Assembly (NCBI GenBank): GCA_035236585.1
Contig: CP141139.1
Coordinates: forward strand, 38,015,217 to 38,079,216
Source: Warburgia ugandensis
Lineage: Eukaryota; Streptophyta; Magnoliopsida; Canellales; Canellaceae
Length of the DNA stretch: 64,000 nt
Direction of reading: 5' to 3'
In this document: piece by piece, positions 1 to 11,965 of the stretch
Layout of the letters: each line of letters begins with the position of its first letter
Position numbering within the stretch: the stretch's first letter is position 1
Program-made: the position numbers and the translations under genes
The notes under the pieces: model-generated
What the model was told of the DNA's origin: nothing
What the model saw: the letters and a program-made list of their open reading frames with translations, nothing else
The model's database searches: none

Positions 1-764
1 AATGCAACACATTTTTCAAGGTCACAACCTTTACATGAATAAATTTTGAGTTTGATATTGCCTTGACCAATCACCACAAGTGAAGATTCCTCATGCGATA
101 CTTCAGAAACAACCATCACTATTCTAAACATATTTTAATTTTGTGCATTTTTATACCAGTGCCTATTAGAGATTGGATTAATTTTAGTATTATTGCCTTA
201 AAAGTGATTGGCTTTCTCATATTTCTTACTGGTATCTCAGTATTGATTTATTTCTTAAGTTGAGAACTCCCAGTGTACTATTCTACCTTCGATTATCAAA
301 TGAGTCTTGTAATTAGTTCTTCAAAATCCTCAGCATCAGCTTTCTTAGGTTGAATCTTATCATTTGTTTAGAATATCACTATAAGATGAAAGTAGCATTG
401 CAAATTCTCATTAATTGCCAACCCACTCATAGTGATTTGATACTCCAACACTAGAGATTTACAATTCACAAACTTAAAATCATGATAGTTTCCAACTTAG
501 AACTTTTGTTTTGTTGTGTACTCTTCTACACAGATCCTATTCAAAGTATCCTACTACTCTTTTTCTAACATAATGGTTTTCAATTGCTTGGATTTATAGT
601 TTAAGTAAACTAATTTCATTTACCACTAAATTAGTAAAATCCATGGAGGTAATGTCCATATCTTCAAATTGTAGACAATATTTAGCTTGCACAAACTAGA
701 TTCTTTGAACCTAGCTTAGAGGTGCATTGCAAATGCTGCTTATTGATGATAATTGATGCATCCT

Positions 765-1022
765 GAATTTGCAAGGGATCTAGACAGCTCTATCTTTGAG
801 ATTCAATCAAGAAAGACTTAATGTTTTTCCTTTACTAATTTGCACTATCAACCTAAGGCCAATGCTTTATTCCACAATTTATGAGTGCCTTTTAAATGTG
901 CAAGGGGTTTGGGCCACTCTATCTCTAAGATTCAACCAAGCAAGACTTAAAGTTTTGACTTTACTAATTTGCACTCTCAAATGAAGGCCAATGCTCTAGT
1001 CTCTAATTTATGAATGTCTTTA
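765..1022 (+). repeat. Two diverged tandem copies of a 129-bp unit
   Basis: The stretch starting near 765 is repeated with a 129-bp offset. The anchor ctctatct occurs at 788 and 917, and the later anchor tttactaatttgcact occurs once in each copy. The unit length is a multiple of three, and a 62-codon open frame (796-984) crosses the unit boundary. I know no protein family with this repeat. The copies are clearly diverged, so the duplication is not recent. Confidence 0.7.
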
Positions 1023-1357
1023 GAAAAACTAAAAGTCTTAAATCTCTATTTTTTTGTCTACATACCTTTAGATCTCAAATGATATGATGTTTAAGAAAAT
1101 ACAACTAGTATTTCTCTCTTTCTTCCATAAAAAATCTCCAAGATAAGTAACTTCATATCTCAAGAGCATCATTATCTGAAAAATAAAATCAAAACTTAAA
1201 TCATCATAGACCCAAGAACAAAGATCATGAATCTAACGTTTCAATGACAAACTAAATAAATTGAGAATTCCAAGATTAAGTATTTTGATTGTGGGGCTAT
1301 CTTTTCTTTTAATGGATAAATTTCATTTTGCCAAAAAAAGTACTTGTGTGAAAAAAA

Positions 1358-1573
1358 TTTCACTAGATCAATAACTTTAGAAATTAGAGTGCTAGAAGAT
1401 AGATACTCTTTGGTGTCATCTTTCTTGTTTGAACTCCAAAATCAGAGAATTTTAAGCAATGAACCTTTCACTAGATCAATAACTTTAGAAATTAGAGTGC
1501 TAGAAGATGGATACTCTTTGGCGTCATCTTTCTTGTTTGAACTCCAGAACCAGAGAATTTCAAGCAATGAACC
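1358..1573 (+). repeat. Two near-identical tandem copies of a 108-bp unit
   Basis: The unit starts with tttcactagatcaataac at 1358 and again at 1466, and the start of a third copy (tttca) appears at 1574, giving an exact 108-bp period. The copies differ at only a few positions. 108 bp is 36 codons, and a 95-codon open frame (1344-1631) reads through both copies with a repeated 36-residue block starting FTRSITLEIRVLED. No protein family was recognised. It may be a minisatellite that happens to stay open, or a remnant of a repeat-containing gene. Confidence 0.75.
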
Positions 1574-2189
1574 TTTCAAAGAGAATGCCTCTAATTGCAT
1601 AGACTTTAGAGAACAAAACCAAAGACTATAGCTCTAGGAAGAGAAAAAATAACTTGCTGCAAGAATGTCCTAGGGGTACCCCATTATATAGGCGTTAAGA
1701 GTAGTTGGCCCCTTAATGTAAAAAACTGCTTATAACAATTAAAACATTAAGTAAATTTTGAAATAGAAATCATTACTATATAGCGGATAGTGTAATAAAA
1801 CTATAGTAGTTACAAAGAAAATGGTTTAAAAGATTTAATTAAATTCAATAATTTAATTGTTACGCATTTATACATATAATAACTCTAGATAAAATGGTTG
1901 TCTTGCACAATGCTCTAAACAATAATAGCTTCACATGTAATGGTTGTATTGCATAACTCTCTAAACAATAAATGAGTAAATCAAAATAGTCCTTTAGCAA
2001 TTTAACCTAATACTTGAAGACTTTAGGAATTTACCTACAATAGAATTGATTAGTTCATTATTTTAAAACCATTTGTAACTTTTCTTTCTGATAGAGAAAT
2101 CACTCACAATTTTTACCCTTGGTTTTAGAAAGTTATGATGTATTATGAGGTATTGTGATCATCACATATTTTCTACATATGTATAGTTA

Positions 2190-3664
2190 TTGCCATACAA
2201 TGGGGTGATGTAGTTGCTAATGCTTTGAGTTAGAAATCTCATGGAGTGATGTTAATATATTAGTGAGATCATTGTTCATAGATCATGTACTCCAAGCATA
2301 GAAGGATTGCAAGGAGACACAAACCTTGGTAGGTAGTAGAGGTTTTAGTAAAGAGGTTGGTGGAATCATTAGATTTTAGGGCAAACTAGTAGCTTATGGA
2401 TAGTCTGAGACAGGAGTTATTGAAGGAAACACATGCATCAAAGTATGCCATTCATCTTGGTGATACTAAGTTGTGGTAGATTTAAAAAGGAGCTTTTGGT
2501 GGAATGGTATGAAGAAGGACATGGGATTATGCTGCAAGATGCCTTACTTGTCAACAAGTGAAAGTAGAGCATCAGAGACCAGCAAGACTTTTGTAGACTT
2601 TAGAACTTCCAGAGTGAAAGTGGAATGGCATAATGATGGACTTTATACTAGGATTAGCCAAAACTTCTCGTGGTCATGACATGATTTTTCATTGTGGATA
2701 GATTAATCAAATCAGCACGCTTTTTGTCAGTACTACAGGGATAACCCTTAGAGAGTTTGGTTAAACTTTATATTAAAGAGATCATAAGCTTACATGGAAT
2801 TCCATTGACTATAATCTCTAATAGAGATAGTTGGTTAGCATCACACTTCTAGTAGAATGTACAGGAAGGACTTGGTACGACTACAAGATTTAGTACATCA
2901 TTGCATCCATAGATAGATAGACAATCTGAGAGGATGATTCAAACCTTTGAAGACATGTTGCATGCGTGTGCTATGGTTTGGAAATAATTAGGATGAACAT
3001 TTATTACTAATTGAGCTGGTTTATAATAATAACTATCATTCCAATATAGGCATGGTACGATATGAGGCATTGTACGGATCCATGCAAGACACCTTCATGT
3101 TGGACTAATGTCAGAGAATGGCAATTTGTGAAATCTAAGTTGATCGAGAAGTGTGCCCAAAAGATTAGACTTGTTAGGAAGAGGTTGTTAATAGCTCATA
3201 GTAGATAGAAGAGTTTTTCTGATCAAAGATGTTGAGACCATGAATTTGTAATTGGAGATCATGTATTCCTGAAAGTCTTACCAATGAAAGGAGTCATGAG
3301 GGTTGGAGTTAAGGAAAAGCTGAGTATAAGGTTTATTGCATTGTTTAAGATATTGGAGAGAATTGAAAAGGTAGCATATCTCCTAGCATTGCCACCACAA
3401 CTATCAAATGTACAGAATGTCTTCCATGTGTCAATGCTAAGGAAGTATGCTCTCAACCTGATCCATATACTTGATCAAATTCATGCAGAGTTACAACTAG
3501 ACTTGACGTGCAAGATAGGACCTCTATATATTTTAGACAGTAAGGAAAGGACCTTAAGAAACATGACTATTCACTTGGTTAAGATTCTATGGCAACATCA
3601 CTTTGCAGAGGAAGCTACATGGGAAGTCAAAGATGATATGAAGAGTAGTTTCCATTATTTATAG
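2190..3664 (+). pseudogene. Decayed Ty3/gypsy pol remnant: RNase H end, integrase, chromo-like tail
   Basis: This is the 3' part of a gypsy polyprotein, homologous along its length to the better-preserved integrase at 53777-55428 in this window. It begins with the RNase H/integrase linker (GDVVANALS, near 2200). The zinc-binding region (WWNGMKKDMG, about 2500), broken catalytic-core pieces and the C-terminal segment follow. The last 126 codons (3284-3664) are open and contain the usual tail ending in VKILWQHHFAEEATWEV. Stops and frameshifts occur throughout the rest, so it cannot make integrase. Gag, protease and RT are missing upstream. It is much older than the element at 39810-58434. Confidence 0.85.
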
Positions 3665-6640
3665 TCTTATGTATAGTAGTAGGGTTTGGAGGATGAAATT
3701 CCAAGGAGGAAAATTTTAATGGCCCACATTTTTTTTAAGAAATAAATACTATAAGTTTAATTTTTTTATGAAATTAGATGAGAAATTAATGTATAGAAGC
3801 GTACAAGGATAAGTCCAAAGGCAAAAGTTAGCTTAGCTTATCCATTATAATTCATTTATAATAAGCATAGTTCTAACTTATAGTTAATAAAATTTTAATT
3901 TGGTGAAAAGAGACAACCTAAGTTAGGTGTACCTAAGTGTTTCCAAAGACAACTTGTTTAAAAGAGATTTATACTTAAGTCACCTCTCTGAATAGCCTTT
4001 TTGGAAAAATTTATGTGTTGGTCAAAAAAATTTAATTCAATTTCTACACATGGAAATCCATAAAAGGAAATCCACATGGTTTGGTTTGATTTCCATTTAA
4101 TGGAAACTTGTCATACCAAGAGAGAGTGAGAAACCACTAATGTTTTGTAACCATTGGATGATGATCCAATAGTTACAAATGAAAGAAAATAGCAATGTAT
4201 AAGTTGCAAAATTGAGTTATTGGATCATCAACCAATAGCCTGAATTAAATTAAGAAAATGAGTTACCAATGAAATTAAAAAAGATGATGATATCTAGTGG
4301 TAAAAATTAAAAAATATATAAAGATAGAAAAAAATTGTTATGGGGGAAGAGAATTATAGCAAAAGAGATGTTGAGATAAGGAATTTTCAAGTTTTTCTTG
4401 AAAGTATTGATACAATTTTTTTTAAAAAAACTCAATTGTTTTCAGGGCAATATGACCCTTTTTTTCTTTCATATTAAAAATTGATGGTATAATATAGTCT
4501 GAGTAGTTATTTTCTCATGATTTATTAGTTTTTAGATGTATTTCATAGCAGTAGAATCCATATAATTTTTAGTAAGGAGAACCTTATGTTTACTCTATGT
4601 TTTCATACTCTATGTTCTAATGCCTGCCTAATTGCCTATTGTTGAGTTCTTGAACATTTTACCATGCTTATTACATGCATCTTGTTGTTTGTGTTCTTAA
4701 TTTAATGCTTAACATTAGCATAGAGCTGTAATTAAAAATCTAGATGATATAGTGAGAAAATAGTGATTTGGTATTATTGTATTCAGGGGATTTCAGCCTT
4801 GTTGATTGGCTAAAAACCCTATGGAAAAAGATGTTACGAGTTTGGGTATCAAAAGGGTGGATTTTTAACATAAAAATTAAACCACATATTCCTAACTTGA
4901 TAAGAATACTCCATCTAAAATTTGATTAAATGTTGATAAGATTTTGTTGGGAAAAAAATTGTAAAATAGAAAGTTTTGAACTGGGTTTCTATGTACAGGC
5001 TAAATGACCTGCATAAAAAGATGTTATTGGTTCAGGTACTAAATGGAGGAATTTTTCTAGAAATATTTAAACACATATTATAATTGATATTAATATTTTA
5101 TTTAAAATTTGGGAAAATTTTTACCAGATTTGAACTAGGAAAGGATTGAAAGAAAAACAAAGTTATTGACTATAGTCCTTCTGACAAATTGAAAACCATG
5201 TGACACATCTATTAATGGTTTGGGTAACAATCATTAGAACTATTAAATGAAACTTTAACTGTAGTTCTTATATCTCATGAGGATCTCTCAATTCAAATTT
5301 TTTCAAATTTCAAAGATAATTGACTTAGGAAAAGGGTTGATGTACATGGTTATTGACTCCCTAATGCAAATTTCTGCTAAGAATTAACCAGGAAGTTTTG
5401 TGATCTATGTATAAATTAAACTTTAGTTAGGATAAAAAACTATATAGATGCAATGTTTGTTCGATAAGGAACAATATGGGAGAAACCAATTTTAAAAATA
5501 ATATGCCTCACTCATTGAAGTGACAGTAGAAAGTTAGACTTGTTACTGATAATGAGTTGGACAATGGAGTATAGTAAGTGTTGAACTAAGAACTAAGTGT
5601 TTTCTCTACTTGATAAACTTGATTGATGGATTAAATAACTAACCAACCAACTAATTTGATACTATAATAGAATAGAAGAAATTAAATAAGTAATTAACCT
5701 TAATGGAGTTATCACACACATAATAATGTATGTAAGTAGTATGAGGCATATATGAATTATATGGACTAAATAGGTTGTAAAGTGTACAGATATTTGATAT
5801 GAAATTTGAACCAGATGTAACATACATTATTGAGAATTTGAGAAGTTATAAGACTTTTAAAATCAAATTTGATTATATTATAGCAATAAGTGAGAAATTC
5901 AAACATTGATTTGAACTTAGGCATCTAGTGGTAGATCCCTGCAACTTAAGTAAAGGAACATATGATAAGATTATAAGAAGATATGAAAATTGTAAATATT
6001 GAGATATAAACTCTCATGACTTGAGATTGGATGCTTCTATTGACTTGATTTGCCTTATTCTATGTGATGAGATGATATTTGCATGATCATTCTCATATTA
6101 TATGATGCTTATTTGTGGACCATGTATGGGTGAGTTATATGCTATATGCTCATCTGTGGACCTTGTGTGAGATATATTACATGACAATAAGGTGCTAGCT
6201 TATTGATGACTAGAGTTAATCATGTGAGGGCTATTATGCCCTATGGTACAATACTAGGAGGGTTTAGATTGGCCCCTAACCTCCAAATAGGATATGGCCA
6301 AGAGTACAACTTTAGTTAGGAAGTATGTGTCATGGGAAACTACTTCTTGTGTGATTCGTCTTCCCATGAGTGCTAGTGTAGTCTATTGACACACACAAAT
6401 GAGCATAGATGGGTGATGTTTTCCACTACATGCATAGTAACTATCTTCTGATATTTGAACATAAAATGCATGCCAATCATCCTCGAGGGTTTAGACCATA
6501 GCCTATGAGGCTTGTGGTAGGACACTGCCACTCATATTTAAGATCTATTAGCTATTATACATGCGTGAGCATCTTCAATATTACAATTCTTAATTATGTA
6601 ATTATTCATTGTGGATTTGATAAATAATATGTGTGCTAAA
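3665..6640 (+). mobile_element. Probable diverged 3' LTR of the gypsy remnant
   Basis: Directly after the integrase tail comes a purine-rich tract (ccaaggaggaaaa, about 3700) and then aatggcccaca. This matches the arrangement of polypurine tract and LTR start (tgtaatgaccc) in the other gypsy elements here. About 2.9 kb of AT-rich sequence with internal repeats follows before the LINE, which is the length of the other LTRs in this window. I could not identify a clean 3' end with a terminal CA or a target-site duplication, so the right boundary is a guess. No gene was seen in this stretch. Confidence 0.4.
4780..5345 (+). repeat. Three degenerate repeats of about 180 bp
   Basis: Three successive blocks share the same order of short motifs. 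Each has an opening word like ttgggtatc / ttcaggtac / ttgggtaac, an AT-rich middle with aaacacatat or a similar string, and an ending like gataagattttgttggga / gaaaatttttaccag. They start near 4835, 5030 and 5215. Divergence is high, so the boundaries are approximate. They lie inside the probable gypsy LTR, where such internal repetition is common. Confidence 0.45.
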
Positions 6641-7149
6641 TGATATATTCAACACTTATTCAATTCATCATTATCATCATCATTAAGACCTTATCCCAAT
6701 TAAGGGTGGGCCAAATGAATCTTGTTCCTCCATTCCTCTTAAGTACCATGCCTTCATTCAGTCCCAAAGTTTTTGAGTCTGTTCTTACCACTTTTATCCA
6801 CGTTCTTTTGGGCCTTCCCCTTACCCTTTTAGAACATTCTACTTGCATTGTGTCACTCCTAATTGGTACTATTTTCAATCTCCTTTGGACATGTCTAAAT
6901 CATCTAAGTCTAATCTCCCTCATCTTGTTACTATTGGTGCTATCCCTAACTTTCCTCTAATGTTTTTATTCCTAATTCTATCCTTTCTTGTCTTGCCACT
7001 CATCCACCTCAATATCCTTATTTCTGCAATGCACATCTTATGAACATGATGTTCCTTAATTTCCCAACACTTTGATCCATAGAGCATGATCAACCTTATG
7101 GTGATCCTATGGAATTTTCCTTTTAGTTTGAGTGGCACCCGTCGATCAC

Positions 7150-7915
7150 ACAAAACTCCAGATGTACATCTCCATTTGTTCCAACCCGCTTAGATTCTCT
7201 ATGTATCCTCCCTTTTAATCTCTCCACTCTCATGAATTATTGATCCTAAGTACCGAAAGTGGTATTTTAAGAGGACTTCTTGGTTATCAATCTTAATTGG
7301 TGTTCCCCTCCTACTCCTCTCCTTGCTAAAATTGCATTCCATATATTCTGTCTTAGTTCTGCTTATTTTAAATCCTTTAGATTCTAATGCTTCTCTCTAC
7401 AACTCTAGCTCTCTATTTACACACCCTCTTATCTCATTAAGCAAGACTATATCACCTACAAATAGCATGCACCAAGGAATCTCCTTGCCCAGATGTTTTG
7501 TTAACTCATCCATAACCAACATGAAAAGTTATGGGCTCAATGCCGATCATTAGTGCAATCCTACAGTAACAAGAAAATCACCCATCTCGCCATTAGTGGT
7601 CTTAACATTTGTTATCGCTCCCTCATACATATCTTTAATTATAACTATATACCACTACAAAACCCCTTTCTTGCCCAACACCCTCCATATTAAGTCTTTA
7701 GGGACTCTATCATAAGCTTTCTTTAAGTCAATAAAGACCGTGTGGAGGTTTTTCCTCCTCTCCCTATATTTTCCTATCAATTGTCTTAGTAAGAAAATAG
7801 CTTCCATGGTAGACCTCCTAGGCATGAGACCAAATTGGTTCTTTGATACACTTGTTTCATGCTGTAGCCTCTTATCAACCACTCTTTCAAAAAGTTTCAT
7901 AGTGTGGCTCATAAG
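7150..7915 (-). pseudogene. RTE LINE reverse transcriptase, broken
   Basis: The minus-strand frame at 7655-7912 encodes the N-terminal fingers and palm of a non-LTR reverse transcriptase, with the typical blocks MSHTMKLFERVVDKRL, QFGLMPRRSTMEAIF and VFIDLKKAYDRVPKDL. The catalytic block downstream (plus positions about 7455-7480) reads LFVGDIVL, where functional relatives have an FADD-type motif, so the first catalytic aspartate region is altered. Further 3' pieces (6920-7153 and 6660-6878, with RGRPKRTWIKVV) are the conserved C-terminal region of these elements. Frameshifts separate the pieces. Confidence 0.85.
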
Positions 7916-8549
7916 TTTGATCCTTCAACAATTAGTGTAGGTGTTATGCCTCTTTTATTCTTATAATTTGGCACAATAGAGCTGTTCGTCTATTCATCTG
8001 GCATTTTCTTTGATTTTATAATCTTGTTAAACAATTTAGTCAATCAAACTACTCCAGTATCTCCCATATGCTCCCAAACCTCCATTGGTATACCATCGGG
8101 CCACATGGCTTTTCTTAATGTCATCCTTTTCAAAGCCTCTTTCACTTCAGGTATTCTAATCCTAAGTTCATATCTGCAATGTCCAATGTTATTTAGGTTC
8201 CCAATTTTTTCAATTCATATATTCTTAGAGCTATTATCATTTAACAATTTTTGAAAGTAAGTTTCCCACTTTTGTTTGATCTCGTTATCTTTGACTTAGT
8301 ACACTTTGATAATCACTTCTAATGCACCTAACATGATCTAAGTCCTTACCCTTCTATTCTCTTATCTTTGCAAGTTCAAATAGATCTTTCTCACCTTCTC
8401 TTAATCCTAGTCTACTCTAGAGGTCATCATATACCTTAAGTTTAGCCTCACTTACTATTTTCTTAGCAACCCTTTTAGCATTCTTATACTATTCATAGTT
8501 TTCATTATTTTTAGTCTTCTACCATGCTTTAAAACACACTCGTCCAATG

Positions 8550-9345
8550 TTCTACCACTTAGTTTTTGGATGCCTATTAAGTCCATTTCCTTTCTTCCTA
8601 ATATAGATATACATAACCATTAACCTATGTTGTGAGGTTAAACTCTCACTCAGTATCACCTTAAAATCCATGCACATTGATCTTTTAGTATTACTAAGTA
8701 GAAAAAATTCTATTTGTCTCTTATAAAGTCCACTTTTAAAGGTTATTAAGTATTCATCCTTCTTAAAGAATGTATTTACAATGGCTAGGTTATATGGCAA
8801 AGAAAAATCGAGGATAGTTTCCCCTATCTCATTTCCTTTTCCGATACCATACCCTCCATGTATCCTATCATATCCTTCCTTTTCTTTTCCTACATGGCCA
8901 TTTAAATCTACTCCTATAAATATCGCCTCAATGTTGGGGATTTCTTGCATGACTCCCACATATCTTCCCAAAACTGTCTCTTGATTATATCTTCTAACTC
9001 TACTTGTAGTGTGTATGCACTTATAACATTTATGATCTACTCTCCTAGGACAAGTTTCATATTATAATTCTATTACTAATTCTTTTAACATCCACAACTT
9101 TATCCTTTAATTCTTTATCCACTATTTTTCTTATGCCATATTTGTTATTATCCTTTCATATGTATCAGAGTTTATACCTATCGATTTCTCTAATTTTAGC
9201 TCCTTTCCACTTGGTTTTTTGGATACAAGTGATGTTGACTCTCTTACATTTCATTGTATCTACTAACTCCAAATCTTACCTGTCAATGTTCCTATATTCC
9301 ATGTGGCAATATAAATCTTATGCTCTTGAGACATCCTATTTACCT
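8550..9345 (-). pseudogene. RTE LINE endonuclease domain, broken
   Basis: The minus strand carries an AP-endonuclease-like domain that would nick target DNA for target-primed reverse transcription. Near the start, at about 9330, the frame shows IATWNIGTLTG, the N-terminal signature with the metal-binding asparagine. Further on comes GIRKIVDKELKDKVVDV (about 9100). The long open piece 8552-8971 contains FIGVDLNGHVG, the DxN catalytic motif, followed by the middle and C-terminal part of the fold. Stops and at least two frameshifts interrupt it. Confidence 0.8.
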
Positions 9346-9349
9346 ATGC

Positions 9350-9590
9350 ACTTCTTGACCTCAATGGCATGAGCCCATGCCCAATTTTCATTGCACCTAG
9401 GTTCTGATGTAGCATGTCACTTTTGAGGGGATGCTTTAGCAACCCTTGCCCATTTTTGACTACACACGTGATCTGACGTAGCACATTGCTTTTGTGGGAA
9501 CACCCTAACAACTCTTGCTTATTTTTCACCACACCCAAGATCTAATATAGTGTGTCGCTTATGTGGGATGCCCTAACTTGAGGAATTGTC
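9350..9590 (-). repeat. Tandem repeats of about 68 bp in the LINE leader
   Basis: Three successive units share the pattern ttgcccattttt...tctgacgtagca...cttttgtggg...cctaacaac in plus-strand reading, starting at about 9378, 9440 and 9508. They lie just upstream, in minus orientation, of the endonuclease reading frame. Repeats in the 5' untranslated region of LINEs often carry promoter activity, but that role is inference here. Confidence 0.65.
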
Positions 9591-10034
9591 AATTTTTTAT
9601 TCATATCATGTCAGGATTGTCATACTTTTAAGAAGTTAGAGATGATTTTTATTTCGTACTTACAAACTAATATACAAACACATATTCATTTGCAAGTAGG
9701 AAAGAAATAACAAAATCATCTTCAACTTGTTCCTTGCCAACTGGCACCTGACGTAAGACCACCCTCTTTTTTCATCCAGGCTTGAGACCAGATGCCATAT
9801 GCATGTAAAGGTTTGCAAGCCTAGTTTAGAAAATTTACCATCTATTATATGTACTCACCCTTATAACAATTTTCAATTGAGATTCATAGAGTTGTGCATA
9901 GTTTGGACGAGACAAAAGTCATAGAAAATTAGAGACATAGAAAGAAATAAGATCAAGAGACTCTAATATTTCCTTGATTAGTAAAACTTATATAATTGAA
10001 GTTTTATTTTATTTCATTGTTAATAGACATATAA

Positions 10035-10212
10035 AAGGGCAGCCCTAGTGCACGAAGCTCCTTCCTATGCGGGGTCAAGGGGAAGGGGCGGACCACAAAG
10101 GCCCATAGTAGACAGCCTTACCTTGCATTTTGTAAGAGGTTGATTCCACGTCTTTAACTCGTAACCTCAAGGTCACATGACAATAACTTTTACCGTTGCA
10201 CCATGGCCACAG
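10035..10212 (-). mobile_element. tRNA-derived SINE (Au-type), nearly complete
   Basis: Read on the minus strand, this has a tRNA-like head with box A (tggtgcaacggtaaaag) and a box B-like string (ggttacgagttaaag). The body aaggtaaggctgtctac...ttgtggtccgcc follows, and the 3' end reads cttcgtgcactagggctgccc. This matches the widespread plant Au SINE pattern, and the 178-bp length is right for it. Three shorter copies of the same family occur at 14105, 20440 and 63494. Its 3' flank (plus 10015-10034) recurs at 10283-10302 in the neighbouring hairpin. Confidence 0.85.
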
Positions 10213-10360
10213 CCAACTAATAAATTTCATAAGTTCTTATCTCAAATAATAATTTTATGTTATTATATGTCTATTAACCTTGCATTGTTAATAGACATAT
10301 AATAACATAAAATTATTATTTGAGATAAGATCTTATGAAACTTATTAGTTGGCTATGGCC
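10205..10360. repeat. Inverted repeat, 73-bp arms, 10-bp loop
   Basis: Positions 10205-10277 are the reverse complement of 10288-10360, with about three mismatches and a 10-base spacer (ccttgcattg). The outer end of the left arm overlaps the first bases of the SINE, and the right arm carries a matching piece of the SINE head (ggctatggcc), so the palindrome includes the SINE edge. An RNA from either strand would fold into a long hairpin. Confidence 0.9.
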
Positions 10361-10970
10361 GTGAGTAGTAGGTATTGATAGTGTTAATCATTCAAATTTT
10401 ATTTTGATACGTTATGGAGATTTGTATGATGTATTCAGGCTTGAAGGAGTTTGAAACTTATTAATATGTGTAGTATTTTTAAATGATTTAAAAATTTTCA
10501 AGGATCTATACCGACCATTTTCAAAGAATTTGAGAAAATCCATTTCTAAAAAAACCTGATCATCACATAATTGGAGGTGGTCTTGTGGAAGGATTGGGTA
10601 AAGGGTTGAAAACACTAACAACTAGGTCTATTATAGGTTTATTTTTAGTGCATAAGTGACTTGTTAGAGACTTAAGATCACTATTGATTTTTAGGACTAT
10701 GCAAGTAGAAGTGGAGAGGATAAAACTTAATGAGAACACTATTATCTTTGTTAATAGATACACAAATGACAAGTTTCTATGAAATTTAAAGATACATAAA
10801 ACATGAATAAGTTTAAGAGAACAATATTTAGACATAAGAGAGGAAGAACCTGCACAGAAAATGATTAACCTGCTTTATCTCTGATGGCAATCTAATCTTG
10901 ACCATCATATTGTTTGATCAAGGGAATATTTGTAATGTCTAAGATAACATTTTGGATACTACTAAGTTTA
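10361..10970. other. Unassigned non-coding stretch
   Basis: No gene was recognised. Two minus-strand frames (10412-10621 and 10563-10835) are open but AT-driven, hydrophobic and without a known motif. The stretch lies just 3', in minus orientation, of the copia gag remnant and could be the decayed continuation of that element, but no protease or integrase motif was seen. Confidence 0.4.
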
Positions 10971-11965
10971 TTAACCATTTGTTAGAAAACTTGGATGCAA
11001 AAAAAGAGTACACATTACCGAAGAAAGCATAGTTGGACTTTTACAGACATAAACTGCCAAATTACCAACGAATGTTGCATATCTAATAGGTTGTGAAAGA
11101 CTAATTAGTGAAAGGTGTGCATGGTAGATGATTCTTATGATGTTAATGTTGCAAACGTGGGGGAGGATCATAGTAGTTTCTTTCACTACAATTGTTTTGA
11201 TTGTTACACCATCAGTTGGATCATTGATTGATGTTGCAACTTTGATTTGCCCAAGTAGCATTGTTAAATGCCTATAATTGTAAAGGAGCTTCTTCATGAG
11301 ACTGATGTAGGAAAGTTTCATGGTCAAGAAGCATTCCATGAATATCATTGACACTGATTAAATTGTGCAAGTGTAAATTCTAGTGCCAAAATCTCTAAAC
11401 TCACGGCAAAGACCCCTTAGAGTGGCTACAAAATTGATTGCTACTATAGAGTTGGCAATAATTCAAATGTATTTTGCAACCCTTGAGGGACCCTTCTCAA
11501 GAGAAGAAAGTGGTTCTTTCAATCTCATGACTTGCACATAAGATGTGTGTGTAAAAATACTACAAAGAGTTATCCATGCTTGTTGTGAGGTTGAGGTATT
11601 GATAACATGAGCAACAATCAGTCCAAGATGGAAGAGATAATCCAACTAAGGATAACCTTATCTTGACGAGTTCAAAGAGTGATCTTCAAATCAAAACATA
11701 TAGGTGGAAGAAGCAAGCCATTTACTTACCTAGTATGTCATACCCAGAAAGCAAGGGTGTGAACTCATCTTACAAAAGCAGTAATTGCTTGAGAGGGCTT
11801 TAATGGTAGCAATTGTGCCACATCAAGGGTAATAAGACCATTTGAGTTATAAATTTGATGTAGCTGAGATTGAATCATTAGAGGCCATTGGAAATCAAAG
11901 AAAAGAGGAGAGATGACTGAAGAACCAAGATGTGAGGAACTTGTAGCAGTGCAACAAGCTTAATC
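10971..11965 (-). pseudogene. Ty1/copia gag remnant, copy A
   Basis: Minus-strand frames carry pieces of a copia-type Gag (UBN2 family). 11463-11645 includes INTSTSQQAWITLCSIFTH and VMRLKEPLSSLEKGPSRVAKYI, which fit the helical Gag core of plant copia elements. 10971-11354 includes a degenerate following segment. Frames are broken by shifts and stops. A primer-binding-site region, now degenerate, would lie at about 11940-11965, and the sequence beyond (to about 12565) is likely the upstream LTR. The same fragment recurs in tandem copy B at 14980-15580. Confidence 0.7.

Larger units (their letters stand above)
1..2189. other. AT-rich non-coding DNA, probably MADS intron 1
   Basis: No gene was recognised here. 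The stretch is AT-rich and, outside the two short tandem repeats listed separately (765-1022 and 1358-1573), has no long open frame, RNA gene or motif that I can name. Around 1660-1700 there is a TATA-like string (attatatagg) in a context that could be a retrotransposon LTR, but no terminal repeats or primer-binding site support that. It lies downstream of the minus-strand MADS exon, so it may be part of that gene's first intron. Confidence 0.4.
6655..9860 (-). mobile_element. Near full-length RTE-clade LINE retrotransposon, inactive
   Basis: On the minus strand this reads, 5' to 3', as a leader with tandem repeats (9350-9590), an apurinic endonuclease domain, a reverse transcriptase and a 3' end of ggataaggtct followed by a TGA/ATG trinucleotide tail (plus strand 6660-6690). 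That microsatellite 3' end without poly(A) is typical of the RTE clade, and the 3.2-kb length fits plant RTE elements. The 5' boundary is set by a leader-like segment up to about 9860. The coding region has several frameshifts and stops. A possible imperfect target-site duplication is ttattcaattcat (about 6658) against ttattcatatcat near 9600, but the latter lies inside the proposed leader, so the 5' end is uncertain. Confidence 0.85.
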
